Shown: positions 8,404-18,528, counted from the first letter of the stretch. The stretch: DNA of 64,000 bases from Marinomonas phaeophyticola (GCF_026966905.1 NZ_JAPUBN010000011.1:423414-487413); one strand, 5' to 3'. Numbers and translations: made by a program. The notes: generated from the letters alone by a model not told the origin.

Positions 8404-9147
8404 ATGGACAGAGCACTCTATTTGGCGATGAGTGGTGGTAAGCAAACCATGCATGCGCAATCCATTCATGCAAACAATTTGGCTAATGTTAGTACTACAG
8501 GCTTTCGTTCTGATTTTGAGCAAGCTCGTTCAATGCAAATCAATGGCGAACATTTTCCATCGAGAGTGTTTGCAATGACGGAGAACCCAGGTACACGATT
8601 TGCTTCTGGTGGTCTCATTCAAACGAGTCGAAGTCTTGATATTGCTGTGCAAGACAGAGGATTTATTACTGTTCAGGACGAGTTAGGGCGTGAGTCCTAT
8701 ACACGTGCTGGTGATTTGCAAATCACTTCTGTGGGTCAGCTTGTGACCGGTACAGGTTTGCCTGTAATGGGCAATGCTGGTCCTATCTTTTTACCTCCTT
8801 TAGATAAAATCACGATTGGCGATGATGGAACGATTTCTATTATTCCTCAAGGTGCTGGTTTGGCTGAAACGGCCGTTATCAATCAAATTAAGCTGGTTGA
8901 CCCAGATACCAAGCTGCTCGAGAAAGGTAATAGTGGTTTGATTTATGGTAAAGAAGGTCAAACGTTTGAACAAAGTCCTAATGCGAGAGTGACCTCAGGC
9001 TTTCTCGAAGGCAGTAATGTTAATGCGGTTGAAGAGATGACGCATATTATGAGCTTGTCTCGCCGCTTTGAACTGAATATTAAGGTGATGGATACTGTTC
9101 GAAATAATGAAAATGCCTCGGCACGTATATTGCAGCGTAATGCATAA
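8404..9147 (+). CDS. flgF: Flagellar distal-rod protein FlgF
   Basis: 247 residues from the ATG at 8404. The frame is open back to 8293, but the extra residues are hydrophobic and cover the promoter-like site and the terminator stem. FlgF is a proximal-to-distal rod subunit. The signature ANNLANVSTTGFRSDFEQA is at residues 25-43; SRSLDIAVQDRGFI lies near 75, and the family tail EGSNVNAVEEMTHIMSLSRR is near residues 206-225. It is followed by flgG 67 bases downstream. Confidence 0.93.
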   Translation: MDRALYLAMSGGKQTMHAQSIHANNLANVSTTGFRSDFEQARSMQINGEHFPSRVFAMTENPGTRFASGGLIQTSRSLDIAVQDRGFITVQDELGRESYTRAGDLQITSVGQLVTGTGLPVMGNAGPIFLPPLDKITIGDDGTISIIPQGAGLAETAVINQIKLVDPDTKLLEKGNSGLIYGKEGQTFEQSPNARVTSGFLEGSNVNAVEEMTHIMSLSRRFELNIKVMDTVRNNENASARILQRNA

Positions 9148-9214
9148 TTAGTATCCGTAACTCAGTAAGTAAACTTATGTTTGCTTGAGAAAGAATTATT
9201 TTATAGGTGATGGT

Positions 9215-10000
9215 ATGCATTCAGCTCTTTGGATTAGTAAGACAGGTTTAAGTGCAATGGATAAGCAATTATCTGTTGTTTCAAATAACTTAGCTAATAT
9301 CTCTACTGTGGGTTTTAAAAAAGATAGAGCGGTTTTTGAAGATCTTTTATATCACACAGTTAGACAGCCTGGCGGATTAAGTACTCAAAATAATGAGTTG
9401 CCTTCAGGTTTGCAAATTGGTGCAGGTGTGCGTGTAACAGCGACTCAAAAAGACTTCTCTGAAGGGGATTACAATATTACGGATAGGCAGCTAGATGTTG
9501 CGATTCAAGGGGATGGGTTCTTTCAGGTGCTGCAGCCAGACGGTACTATCGGTTATACCAGAGACGGCAGTTTTCAGCTCAATAGTAATGGTCAAATCGT
9601 TACTCCGAATGGGCTGTTATTGGAGCCGGCTGTCACAATAGATCCAGATGTGGTTGAAATTACCATCGGGGATGATGGGGTTGTTTCTGTGCTGAGAGCG
9701 GGACAAACAGACACAGAAGAAGTTGGCGCAATTAACGTAGCTGGCTTTATTAATCCAGCTGGTCTTGCTGCGCTGGGACAGAATTTATTTGCGGAAACCA
9801 ATGCCAGTGGCGCTCCTATAGTCGGAGTTCCGGGAGAAGACTCGCTTGGAGAGCTTCGCCAAGGTATGTTGGAAGCTTCCAATGTCAATTCAGTTGAAGA
9901 GTTGGTTAATATGATTACCACTCAAAGAGCTTATGAAATGAACTCTAAAGTGATTTCGACAGCAGATTCAATGTTAGGTTTTGTTACTCAGCAACTCTAA
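9215..10000 (+). CDS. flgG: Flagellar distal rod protein FlgG
   Basis: 261 residues from the ATG at 9215 (ATAGGTGA upstream); the frame opens 10 codons earlier but homologous proteins start MHSALWISKTGLSAMD or similar. FlgG builds the distal rod through the P and L rings. VSNNLANISTVGFKKDRAVF at about 23-42 and the tail EASNVNSVEELVNMITTQR are the rod hallmarks, and LDVAIQGDGFFQV is at about 94-106. The length equals that of other FlgG proteins (about 260). Its end overlaps the open frame of flgH but not the real flgH start. Confidence 0.95.
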   Translation: MHSALWISKTGLSAMDKQLSVVSNNLANISTVGFKKDRAVFEDLLYHTVRQPGGLSTQNNELPSGLQIGAGVRVTATQKDFSEGDYNITDRQLDVAIQGDGFFQVLQPDGTIGYTRDGSFQLNSNGQIVTPNGLLLEPAVTIDPDVVEITIGDDGVVSVLRAGQTDTEEVGAINVAGFINPAGLAALGQNLFAETNASGAPIVGVPGEDSLGELRQGMLEASNVNSVEELVNMITTQRAYEMNSKVISTADSMLGFVTQQL

Positions 10001-10019
10001 TAAGCGAATAGGTAAGATT

Positions 10020-10682
10020 ATGAGATTGATGATATTGGCGGCTTTAGGTGTATTTTTAACAGGTTGTGCGGCAGTTGAATCGACACCCAAGTCGGATGAT
10101 CCTTTTTATGCGCCGGTTATTCAAGAAAATATACAAGCGAACAGAAAAGCCGATGGCAGTATTTATCAAGCTGGTATGGGAGATATTTTCTTTGGGGATA
10201 AAAAAGCACGACGAATTGGTGATATTTTGACGATAAATTTGAGTGAAAGTACTCGATCAACAAAATCAAATGATGCCAGTGTGTCTAAGTCTTCTTCATC
10301 AACAATAGGTAATCCTACTATACTTGGTATACCTATTGGGTTGGATACTAACTTGCCAAGTACCAATACAGATTTTTCTGGTAGTGCTGACGCGAATCAA
10401 AGCAACAGCTTATCTGGAAGTATTACCGTGACGGTTTATAATATTTATCCAAATGGCTTATTGGCAGTAAGAGGGGAGAAATGGATTACACTCAATCGTG
10501 GACAAGAATACATTCGGGTTTCAGGATTGGTTCGTGAATCAGATATCAGTGCGGAGAACACGGTCAGCTCAACCCGATTAGCGGATGCTCGGATAGCCTA
10601 CTCTGGAACGGGTGAGCTTTCGGAAGGCAGTAAGCAAGGTTGGCTAAGTCGATTTGTAAACTCCAGCTGGATGCCTTTTTAA
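10020..10682 (+). CDS. flgH: Flagellar L-ring lipoprotein FlgH
   Basis: 220 residues from the ATG at 10020. The first 18 residues form a lipoprotein signal (MRLMILAALGVFLTGC) with lipobox LTGC, so the mature protein starts with a lipidated Cys and sits in the outer membrane as the L ring. GSIYQAGMGDIFFGDKKARRIGDILTI near 46-72 and the ending GWLSRFVNSSWMPF match the family. It starts 19 bases after the flgG stop with AGGTAAG upstream. Sec export, not flagellar type III export, is expected. Confidence 0.95.
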   Translation: MRLMILAALGVFLTGCAAVESTPKSDDPFYAPVIQENIQANRKADGSIYQAGMGDIFFGDKKARRIGDILTINLSESTRSTKSNDASVSKSSSSTIGNPTILGIPIGLDTNLPSTNTDFSGSADANQSNSLSGSITVTVYNIYPNGLLAVRGEKWITLNRGQEYIRVSGLVRESDISAENTVSSTRLADARIAYSGTGELSEGSKQGWLSRFVNSSWMPF

Positions 10683-10734
10683 GGCTACTTTTGGCATTCA
10701 TTGACGGTAATTTTATTTTTTCTAGGTTCATCTT

Positions 10735-11820
10735 ATGAGATTGTTAAGTACATTAATACTGCTTTGTGTGACGAGTTTTACCCATGCAGAAAGATTGAAA
10801 GACATTACTTCTGTAGAAGGTGTTCGTAATAACCAATTATTCGGCTATGGTTTGGTTATTGGATTAAATGGCACTGGAGATAATACGGCTTTTACAGAGC
10901 AGAGTTTTGCCAGCATGCTGTCTCAATTTGGCATTACTTTGCCGGAAGGTGTGCAAACCAATTCGGATAATGTCGCGGCGGTTTCTTTGACGGCTACGCT
11001 GCCTGCATTTTCTAAACCAGGTCAAAATATTGATGTCACGGTATCATCAATTGGTAATTCGAGTAGCTTGAGAGGGGGGACGTTATTGTTATCGACCCTT
11101 AAAGGGGCGGATGGTGAAGTCTATGCTATTGCGCAAGGAAACTTAGTTGTTGGTGGTTTAGGGGTTCAGGGAGCGGATGGCTCTAGATTATCCGTTAATA
11201 TTCCTACAGTAGGTCGAATTCCGAATGGCGCTTCGGTTGAACGAGTGGTGCCGAATAGCTTTAACCGAGGTGATACATTAACATTTAATCTTAATCGTCC
11301 AGACTTTACGACGGCTAAGCATGTCGCCGACCGAATTAATAATCTATTGGGTCCAAATATTGCCCAGACATTAGACGCAACTTCCATTCGTGTTTCAGCA
11401 CCAAGAGATCCAAGTCAGAGAGTTTCGTTTTTATCAATATTAGAAAATTTAGAAGTGGAACTAGGTCAAGAGAGAGCGAAAATTGTTATTAATTCTCGTA
11501 CAGGAACGATTATCATAGGACAAAATGTCACCGTTACTCCGGCGGCTGTGACTCATGGTAGTTTGACGGTGACAATTAAAGAAAACCCTGAGATAGGACA
11601 GCCAAACGCGTTAGCTGGTGGTGAGACGATTCTAGCGCCTCGAACAGAAATAACCGTAGATGAAGACAGTGGTCATATGTTTCTCTTTAATCCTGGTGCG
11701 TCCCTCAACGATATTGTAAGGGCGGTTAATCAAGTAGGAGCTGCGCCTGGTGACGTCATGGCTATATTGGAAGGCTTAAAGCAGGCTGGCGCGTTAAATG
11801 CCGATCTAGTGGTAATATAA
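10735..11820 (+). CDS. flgI: Flagellar P-ring protein FlgI
   Basis: 361 residues with a Sec signal peptide (first about 18 residues, ending THA). FlgI forms the periplasmic P ring around the rod, assisted by FlgA and disulfide formation. Visible motifs include [20 protein letters not shown] near 20-40, [16 protein letters not shown] near 102-117, and the ending [25 protein letters not shown] in shortened form. It lies 52 bases after flgH and 39 before flgJ, within one apparent transcription unit. Confidence 0.95.
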   Translation: MRLLSTLILLCVTSFTHAERLKDITSVEGVRNNQLFGYGLVIGLNGTGDNTAFTEQSFASMLSQFGITLPEGVQTNSDNVAAVSLTATLPAFSKPGQNIDVTVSSIGNSSSLRGGTLLLSTLKGADGEVYAIAQGNLVVGGLGVQGADGSRLSVNIPTVGRIPNGASVERVVPNSFNRGDTLTFNLNRPDFTTAKHVADRINNLLGPNIAQTLDATSIRVSAPRDPSQRVSFLSILENLEVELGQERAKIVINSRTGTIIIGQNVTVTPAAVTHGSLTVTIKENPEIGQPNALAGGETILAPRTEITVDEDSGHMFLFNPGASLNDIVRAVNQVGAAPGDVMAILEGLKQAGALNADLVVI

Positions 11821-11859
11821 ACATTTGGTTTTAGTCCAGAGTAGGTCAGAGGAGAGGTT

Positions 11860-12863
11860 GTGAATAAAGTAAATTCCAATGAGTTTTATGGTGACTTTGC
11901 ATCCTTGGCCGCCTTGAAAACGCAAGCGCAAAAAGATCCTGATGCCGCATTAAAAAGAGTTGCTCAAGAATTCGAATCTATTTTTATTGGCATGCTATTA
12001 AAAAATATGCGTAGTTCCAATGAGGTTATTGGTGGGACGGATTTATTTTCTAGTAGCCAAACCCGTCAGTATGAAGAGATGCTGGATTCACAAATGGCGC
12101 AATCAATGGCGACTTCTGGTGGTGTTGGTTTAGCGGATGCATTAATACGCCAATTTGAAGGTCGTGGTACGGCGTCTTTATCTGCAGCAAGGGCAGAAAG
12201 TAGTGATGACTCTTCATTGCTGCAAAGTATCGCTACTCATGATTTAGCAAAAATACAATTAATGGCTCAAGCGGCAAGTAAGCGTTTATTAGATCAGTCT
12301 GAGTTGACTCGTCAGTTATCTTCAAATACCGCAGCGGAGGTGGGTGCTTCTAATGTAAACTCATCGGACGTTGTTCCTGTCAAAAATGTCATATTTGACT
12401 CCCCTGAATCCTTTGTAGAAGATCTTTGGCCTCTGGCTCAGCAAGCCGGTAGGCAGCTTGGTGTAGATCCCAAGGCTATTTTGGCTCAGGCCGCGTTAGA
12501 AACTGGCTGGGGAAAGTACCCAATAGCTAAGGCGGATGGCAGTGCTAGCTTTAATATGTTTGGGATCAAAGCCGATTCGCGTTGGCAAGGAGATCGGGCT
12601 GTCGTGACAACGTTAGAGTATGAAGATGGGGTGGCCAAAAAGCAAAAGGCGCCATTTAGATCGTATAACTCTTTTTCTGAAAGTTTTAATGACTACGCTG
12701 ACTTTTTACAAAACAGTGAGCGGTATAAAGATGCCTTGCAAGTGGGGGATAATGCGTCAATGTTTGCCGCCTATTTGCAAAAAGGGGGTATGCAACTGAC
12801 CCTAACTACAGTCAAAAAATAGGAAATATTCTATCTAGTAAGTGGTTTAAAACACTTCTCTAA
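11860..12863 (+). CDS. flgJ: Rod-cap and peptidoglycan hydrolase FlgJ (frame break near 3' end)
   Basis: A GTG start at 11860 with GGAGAGG upstream. Residues about 15-100 are the rod-cap domain (FESIFIGMLLKNMRS); residues about 185-end are the glucosaminidase domain (AALETGWGKYPI with the catalytic Glu, and FNMFGIKAD). The uncorrected frame stops at 12822 with an atypical end. If one G is added to the G5 run at 12784-12788, the protein continues as GGYATDPNYSQKIGNIL and ends at 12863, giving 334 residues. YATDPxY is the conserved FlgJ ending, so the corrected version is much more likely. The likely cause is a homopolymer-length error. Confidence 0.88.
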
Positions 12864-12887
12864 TATCTCTTAACATTCTTTATAAAG

Positions 12888-12917
12888 TGGTCAAGTTTTT
12901 GCATGACCTACCGATAT
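12888..12917 (+). promoter_or_regulatory. Overlapping sigma-54 and sigma-28 sites before flgK
   Basis: TGGTCAAGTTTTTGCAT has GG at 12889-12890 and GC at 12901-12902, spaced by ten bases (sigma-54). The same stretch contains TCAAGTTT (12891-12898), 11 bases, then ACCGATAT (12910-12917), a 13 of 16 match to the sigma-28 consensus with exact spacing. Both would drive flgK, whose start is 62 bases downstream of the second site. Confidence 0.65.
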
Positions 12918-12979
12918 ACTTAATATCTTTGTTAACTTAATAGCAAAGAAAATACAGAGTGAAATCGAGGTAGGTCATT

Positions 12980-14957
12980 ATGGCTGCAAGCTTATATTCA
13001 ATTGGATTGTCTGGTATTCAGGCCAGTAATGCTCTTATTACGACAACAGGGCAGAATACGTCTAACGTTAATACGGCTGGCTTTAATAGACAAACCACGG
13101 TCTTATCGGCGACGCTTAATGGTGGTGTTGAGATTCGTGATACTGAACGTGTCGTGGACCAATTTCTAAATCAACAGGTTCGTTCGGATACCTCTGCAAA
13201 TAATTACTATGACAAATATTACCAGTTAGCTTCAACGGCGAATGAAATTGTTGGTGATCAGTCGGTTTCTATAAATACTTATCTTGATAATATGTTTTCC
13301 TCGCTTCAATCGGCTAATGCTGAACCAACTAACTTAGCGACAAGGGACATTGCTTTAACCGATTTAACCAACATGGTGAATCAATTTAATGAATTAGCAG
13401 GTTTTGTTGAAAGCCAAAATACACTGGCGAACAATCAGCTTGGAACTGTTATCAGTGAAATTAATGAGATTGCCGGTCAAATAGCCAATTTAAATGGTAA
13501 AATTTTGGTTCAAGAAACTGTCGGTGGCCGTGTTGCAAATGAATTAAGAGATCAGCAAGAAGAGTTGGCAAGAGGCATCAGTGAGATGATTGATGTGAAA
13601 TTGTCATATGACTCCAATGGCCTAATGGAGTTGCAATTAAAAAATGGACAGCCATTGGTCTTGCAGGATGATACAAAGGATTTGATATTGTCTCCTAACG
13701 AGCTTAACCCTTCTGAATATGAATTGAAATTAGACTTTGGACGCTATGAAATTGGTTTGAATAACGATTCTTTAGGGGGAGTTAGGTGCGTTAATGGATT
13801 TTCGCAACGATATGTTGACTGAAATGGATAGGCGTTTAGGTCAACAAGCGATTGTGATTGCCGATAGTATGAATTCACAAAACGCGCTAGGTTTAGATTA
13901 TAACGGAGATTACGGTAAAGACTTATTTTCTTTAAAATCGATAAGAATTAATCAAAGTTCAACTAATTCAAGTTTGTCTCATAATGTGAGTATTCGTCCA
14001 GAAGCTGGTAAGTCAAACGAAATTACCACAGACACTTACAGTTTAACTATGACATCAGCGACGACATTCGACGTGAAGGGTTATGACTCGAATGGTAAGG
14101 CCAACGGTGTGTTTATTGGTGTTGATTTAATCACGGCCGTTCCGTCTGCTGATGGCTATGTCTCTATACCTGGGTTAGGGCTTGAGGTTAAATTGCAACA
14201 GGATCCAAATGTAAACTTTGCCAATGGAGACTTGTACCAATTTACCCCTACCAGTGGGGCGGCAGCGGGGATATCTGTTGCGGCTGGAACAGGTGAGCAG
14301 TTTGCATTTAATGCCCCTATTATCGTTTCAAGTGACTTAACCAATATATCAAACGCTCAGATTAGTCTTTCAGATATTACTGATGTTGATTCTGCTTCCT
14401 CTGGTTTTGCTTTTGGTGGTGGCTTGGATGCTACGGCGCCACAATCGATTCGATTTACGTTGGCGGATGAATATGAGGTAATTGATGGTGGAGGCAATAT
14501 CTTAGCAACGGTTTCTGGTGTTACTGACTATAATAATTTACTAGAGCAAGCTGGGTTAAGTGCTGCAGGCTACGACGTGTCAGTCTCATCAATACCAACT
14601 CCAGGCGATTCTTTTGAAATGACGTTTAATTCATCTGGAACAGGAGATAATTTTAATGGATTGAAATTAGCTGACTTGCAAAATCAAAATTTGGTTGAAG
14701 GTGGTAGATCTTATACTCAGAGTTATACGGCTATGGTGACGAATGTCGGGAGTCAAACTCATTCTCTGAAGTTGAATTTAGATTCTAGTGATACGGTTTT
14801 ACAACAGAGCCTCAATAGACGAGACGAGGTGTCTGGAGTCAGTATGGATGAGGAAGCGGTAAAATTGGTTAGGTTCCAGCAATCTTATTCCGCTTCGGCA
14901 CAAGTCATTACAGCGGCCAGAGACACTTTTCAAACATTATTGAATGCAGTGAGGTAG
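12980..14957 (+). CDS. flgK: Hook-filament junction protein FlgK (frame break)
   Basis: FlgK is the first junction protein between hook and filament. The amino end has IGLSGIQASNALITTTGQN and NTAGFNRQ, and the carboxy end has DEEAVKLVRFQQSYSASAQVI, both typical. The frame is broken: the first part ends at 13822 and the second begins in another frame. Removing one G from the G5 run at 13775-13779 joins them as NDSLGELGALMDFRND, restoring the conserved LGxLxDFR region and giving 658 residues. Adding two bases is the alternative. A homopolymer error is the likely cause, since motility needs FlgK. flgL follows 3 bases later. Confidence 0.9.
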
Positions 14958-14960
14958 ATC

Positions 14961-16181
14961 ATGAGAATTACCAATAATTATATCTATCGTCAGTCCGTTG
15001 AAGGTTTAGCGAAAGCAAATGAACGGTATTTTGAAGTAAATCGTAAAATCACAGAGCAGTCTGAAATTGTTAAACCCAGTGACGACCCTGTTGGAGTTGG
15101 TCAGCTATTACAGTATGAAGCGAGTAATTTATTAATAGAGCAATATTCGAAAAACGCGACATTAGCTAAAAATAGACTGGAATACCAGCATGCATCATTA
15201 GATAGCTTAAAAGGCTTTTTAGATAAGATGAGTACCTTGACTATTCAGGCTGAAAATTCAGCTAATGATCAAGTGGATTTGAATGCTATTGCTGAGGAAT
15301 TGGAGTCTTTGGTCTTTTCTGCTGCTGACTTGATGAATTCCAAAGGGTCTGATGGCAAATACGTGTTTGCTGGTTTTGATTCTGATAATCCTCCGTTTCA
15401 AAAGCAAACGGACGGCTCTTATCTCTTTAAAGGGGATGAGGGAATCATGCAATCTCAACTGTCTGAAACGGTAACAATTGATGTTTCTAATTCTGGTAAA
15501 GAGCTTTTTGAAGCCGCTAGAGTGCGTAATGACTTCACGGGAGCAGTGACGGCAGGCGCGGCGACACTGGTTCAAATGAGGGTTGAAGACCAAGGGGCTT
15601 TTGATACATTTGTTGATGCTAATTATGATGCGATTACACCAGCAAATAATCGTTACACATTAACGACGGTGGCAGGTGTGCCAGATACGTTTTCAGTTGC
15701 GGATTCCAGTGGTACAGTGCTGTCATCAGGTGAATATGTTTCAGGTCAGCCAATGGTGTTTCTTGGTATGGAGGTGTCATTAGATGGCGCTGCTGGTAGC
15801 TCAGTAGATTTAGATATAAACCCACCTTCTCGGGATAATATTTTGAATCAAATGAACGACTTTATTGGTACGCTCAGAGATTCATCTTTAACCATAAAAG
15901 ATAAAGAATTTGCTTTTAGAAATGCTTCCGTAAGTATTAAAAATACGCTAGAAACGATGGGTATTGGCAAATCGGCGATAGGTGCTAGGCTAAATACTAT
16001 ATCGCAAGTTGAAAGTTACAGCTCTATTGCAAAAATCACTAATCAATCCGCACAAAACGCTATATCAGGGCTAGATTTACCGGCGGCATCGGCTGAATTG
16101 GCTTTAGCTCAGCAAGCGATAGATGCATCGCAACTTTTATTTTCAAGAGTGACCAACCTTTCACTGTTTAATGTGTTGTAG
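14961..16181 (+). CDS. flgL: Hook-filament junction protein FlgL
   Basis: 406 residues. FlgL is the second junction protein and is related to flagellin. The amino end RITNNYIYRQSVEGLAKAN followed by KPSDDPVGVGQLLQYEA near 38-54 matches the flagellin-like domain, and the carboxy end DLPAASAELALAQQAIDAS followed by LLFSRVTNLSLFNVL is the typical closing helix. It starts 3 bases after flgK and is followed 8 bases later by the degenerate HD-GYP gene, so flgK, flgL and that gene probably share one mRNA. Confidence 0.94.
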   Translation: MRITNNYIYRQSVEGLAKANERYFEVNRKITEQSEIVKPSDDPVGVGQLLQYEASNLLIEQYSKNATLAKNRLEYQHASLDSLKGFLDKMSTLTIQAENSANDQVDLNAIAEELESLVFSAADLMNSKGSDGKYVFAGFDSDNPPFQKQTDGSYLFKGDEGIMQSQLSETVTIDVSNSGKELFEAARVRNDFTGAVTAGAATLVQMRVEDQGAFDTFVDANYDAITPANNRYTLTTVAGVPDTFSVADSSGTVLSSGEYVSGQPMVFLGMEVSLDGAAGSSVDLDINPPSRDNILNQMNDFIGTLRDSSLTIKDKEFAFRNASVSIKNTLETMGIGKSAIGARLNTISQVESYSSIAKITNQSAQNAISGLDLPAASAELALAQQAIDASQLLFSRVTNLSLFNVL

Positions 16182-16189
16182 GTACTTAA

Positions 16190-17749
16190 ATGTCATCGTT
16201 TAAAGCGGATTTGTGTTTTGGTGTTGATATTTCCTTCGACTATTTCGATGTGGATCTGCTGTTAGATGCGTTACAAATCAGTTCTGAAATTAAGAACAGT
16301 AAAAGGATACAGCAACTGATTAAAGAGCATGGTAAGAGGCACCGAATAATTCAAATTGCAAAGCGTCAAATGGCATTGGATATCGTTAAAGTGGCTCTAG
16401 ATGAGGGGGTGATGCCCTATGATTCCCACTTTTATGAAAAAACAACATTGTCTTCAGTTGCTGATCGTTTGTATGACTCTGAAGAGAGATTGTTGCAAAT
16501 TTGCTTGTCCATTTCTTTAGGTAAGTCCGTTAAAGGGCTACGTAAATTGGGAGATGGGTATAGTACAAAAGAGTTAAGGATTATTTCTGTTAAAGGTCGA
16601 AGTTTATTTCGATATTTCCGTGCTCTTCTGAATGATAATACTCGTAATTTTATTTTGGCATTTAAAGAGGGCGTGGGAGGAGACGGCGCGCTTTCTCAAA
16701 AAGACATTCCACATGCTATAAATTCAGATGTAATCGATAGCGTTCCTTTTGATCGTCAAGCTGAAACCCTGTCGAAAAAAGAAACAGAAAGTAAATTCAA
16801 ACTGAAACACTCGGAATTTGTTGATGAAATTGTGAAGGCAAATCAGTTGCTTAATGAAGGCCAGGTCTTACTCACTGAGCAGATAAAAAATATGAAGGTG
16901 GGCGCGCCTTTTGACGTACCTTCATTGCAAAAATACATTCAACAATTAGTTAAATCATACGATAGAAACCCTTTTGCGTTACTTGCATTGCGTCATGTTA
17001 AAGACAGCGAGTTCTATTTGCTGCAACACCTTTTAAGTTCCGCCGTTTTAGGTATTCATTTTGCTCGTATAATTGGTTTGTCTGATTCATATGTGTCGGC
17101 CATTGCATTGGGTGGCTTGTTATTTGATATAGGACGTTTTCGATTGCCAGAAGCGCTATCAACTAAGTTGGAAAAATTGACGGAAAAAGAATCTGACTTA
17201 TTTCAAAAACACATAGATTTTGCGCTTAGTGTGGTAAAAAACTCTGATGGGTTGGTGAAGTTGATTTATCAGATGATTAGTGATCACCATGAAAGAGTGG
17301 ATGGCACGGGTTATCCCGCAGGAAAACAAGACGATGAAATTTCTATTTACGGAAAAATAGCGGCTATTATTGATGCTTATGATGCGATGACATCTGAGCA
17401 GCAGCATAAAGTATCAATGGGGCCTGTTAAAGCTTGTGAGTGCTTGATAAAAGAGTCGGGTTTGGCGTTTGATAAAAAATTGGTTGAAGCATTTGTTCAG
17501 AGTATGGGGGTGTATCCTGTCGGGTCATGTGTCTCCCTGTCTAATGGGCGTGTTGGGTTTGTAATTACGTTAAATAAGTTGAAGCAACCATCATTAATTC
17601 GACAAGTATTTAGTGTTACGCAGAATGCGTTTATTCCAACAACTGATATATCAGTAGACGATTCTAGCTCAAAGCGTAGCGATGTGACCATAGTATCTGA
17701 AATGGATCCCCAGCTTCATGGCATTCAATTTATTAATCATTTATTTTGA
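16190..17749 (+). CDS. Degenerate HD-GYP-type protein (FD-GYP), tail of the flgKL unit
   Basis: 519 residues. The carboxy part, about residues 285-420, is an HD-GYP fold: HLLSSAVLGIHFARIIGL, then GGLLFDIGRFRLPEAL, and DHHERVDGTGYPAG near 365. The HD motif reads FD, so the metal-binding His is lost while the HHExxDGxGYP signature is kept. HD-GYP enzymes hydrolyse cyclic-di-GMP; without the His, activity is doubtful and a binding or sensor role is possible. The amino part (about 1-280) is unrecognised, soluble and charged. Its position 8 bases after flgL suggests a link between c-di-GMP signalling and filament-stage flagellar assembly. Confidence 0.8.
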   Translation: MSSFKADLCFGVDISFDYFDVDLLLDALQISSEIKNSKRIQQLIKEHGKRHRIIQIAKRQMALDIVKVALDEGVMPYDSHFYEKTTLSSVADRLYDSEERLLQICLSISLGKSVKGLRKLGDGYSTKELRIISVKGRSLFRYFRALLNDNTRNFILAFKEGVGGDGALSQKDIPHAINSDVIDSVPFDRQAETLSKKETESKFKLKHSEFVDEIVKANQLLNEGQVLLTEQIKNMKVGAPFDVPSLQKYIQQLVKSYDRNPFALLALRHVKDSEFYLLQHLLSSAVLGIHFARIIGLSDSYVSAIALGGLLFDIGRFRLPEALSTKLEKLTEKESDLFQKHIDFALSVVKNSDGLVKLIYQMISDHHERVDGTGYPAGKQDDEISIYGKIAAIIDAYDAMTSEQQHKVSMGPVKACECLIKESGLAFDKKLVEAFVQSMGVYPVGSCVSLSNGRVGFVITLNKLKQPSLIRQVFSVTQNAFIPTTDISVDDSSSKRSDVTIVSEMDPQLHGIQFINHLF

Positions 17750-17970
17750 TTTTTAGATAACTATCTCTAACGCATATTTTCGTGAATTTCCACTCGGATT
17801 CCCTTCTTCCTTTCCTTAAATATTTCCTAAAGAAGCTTGTTCTCTAAGCAAAAAAGACAGTTATCTTATTGTTTATTCAGTTGAAATACGCTATTCCTTA
17901 AAATAACTCAATTATTTTAAGGCTTTAGAAAGAGAATGGTGGAGTATTTATGATCTTTTGAGAGGTAGGA

Positions 17971-18031
17971 GGCGCCTTTGCCTAATGGGGTATTAACAAA
18001 GGCGCCGAGAAAGGATGATTAAAGCGGAGGC
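17971..18031 (+). repeat. Flagellin-leader-type stem-loop, copy 1
   Basis: GGCGCCTTTG (17971-17980) pairs perfectly with CAAAGGCGCC (17997-18006), with the 16-base loop CCTAATGGGGTATTAA. A GCGGAGGC element follows at 18024-18031. The same arrangement recurs at 21172-21229 and, in a variant form, in the leader of the second flagellin (21942-21997), where GCGGAGGC is the ribosome-binding site. Confidence 0.75.
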
Positions 18032-18349
18032 ATTAAAAATCCAGTATGTATCCTATTTTGTATATAAATACATACGTACTTTAATAGTAAGCATGAAGTA
18101 TGCCAAAAAGTGTGAATTAAGGTTTTACTGAGTAAACAGGTTAGATTATTTTGGGGTTCTGATTTTACTTATAAAAGAGCGTGGTTATTTACGTTCTCTG
18201 CTGAAGTTTTGTTTGGATTGCGATAGGTAATGATTATTAGCTAGGTACGATTTCTTTTTATTCTTGGATTAGATCTAATTGAGGCGGCATTTTTTTGCCG
18301 TAGAGGAGATGTTTTTCTCCTTGGGAACGCAAATAATGTCAACTTTAGT

Positions 18350-18375
18350 TAAAGTTTGATTCTGGTTGCCGATAA
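18350..18375 (+). promoter_or_regulatory. Orphan sigma-28 promoter
   Basis: TAAAGTTT (18350-18357) and GCCGATAA (18368-18375) match both sigma-28 boxes perfectly, but the spacer is 10 bases instead of 11. Only the short flaG remnant at 18529 lies nearby, followed by fliS at 18925. It may be the surviving promoter of a lost flagellin gene, or it may still help transcribe fliS and fliT. Confidence 0.65.
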
Positions 18376-18528
18376 CCTTAAGAGAGTAATTTGTCACCAC
18401 AAATATAAGGGCTGGCTATTAAGTGAGTGACTTAAGCGTTGTGATTAAAGTTAGTCGATGATTGGCGCGTTTAGTGTAACAAGCTTTCTAATCTGTTTGC
18501 CTGTAGGGCCGTGCTCTCTATAATAAAA

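Noticed and set aside
10689..10706. Sigma-54 promoter before flgI (TTTGGCATTCATTGACGG)
   Set aside because: The TGGCA part is good but the -12 element at the right distance reads CG, not GC.
13775..13779. Homopolymer runs in flgK, fliD and others as phase-variation switches
   Set aside because: The runs are only 5-7 bases, short for slipped-strand switching, and the same pattern hits tag and parE, where switching makes no sense. Sequence error explains all.
18288..18318. Short hairpins CGGCA...TGCCG and GGAGA...TCTCC as terminators
   Set aside because: Stems of five bases are too short, and the T runs are in the loops, not after the stems.
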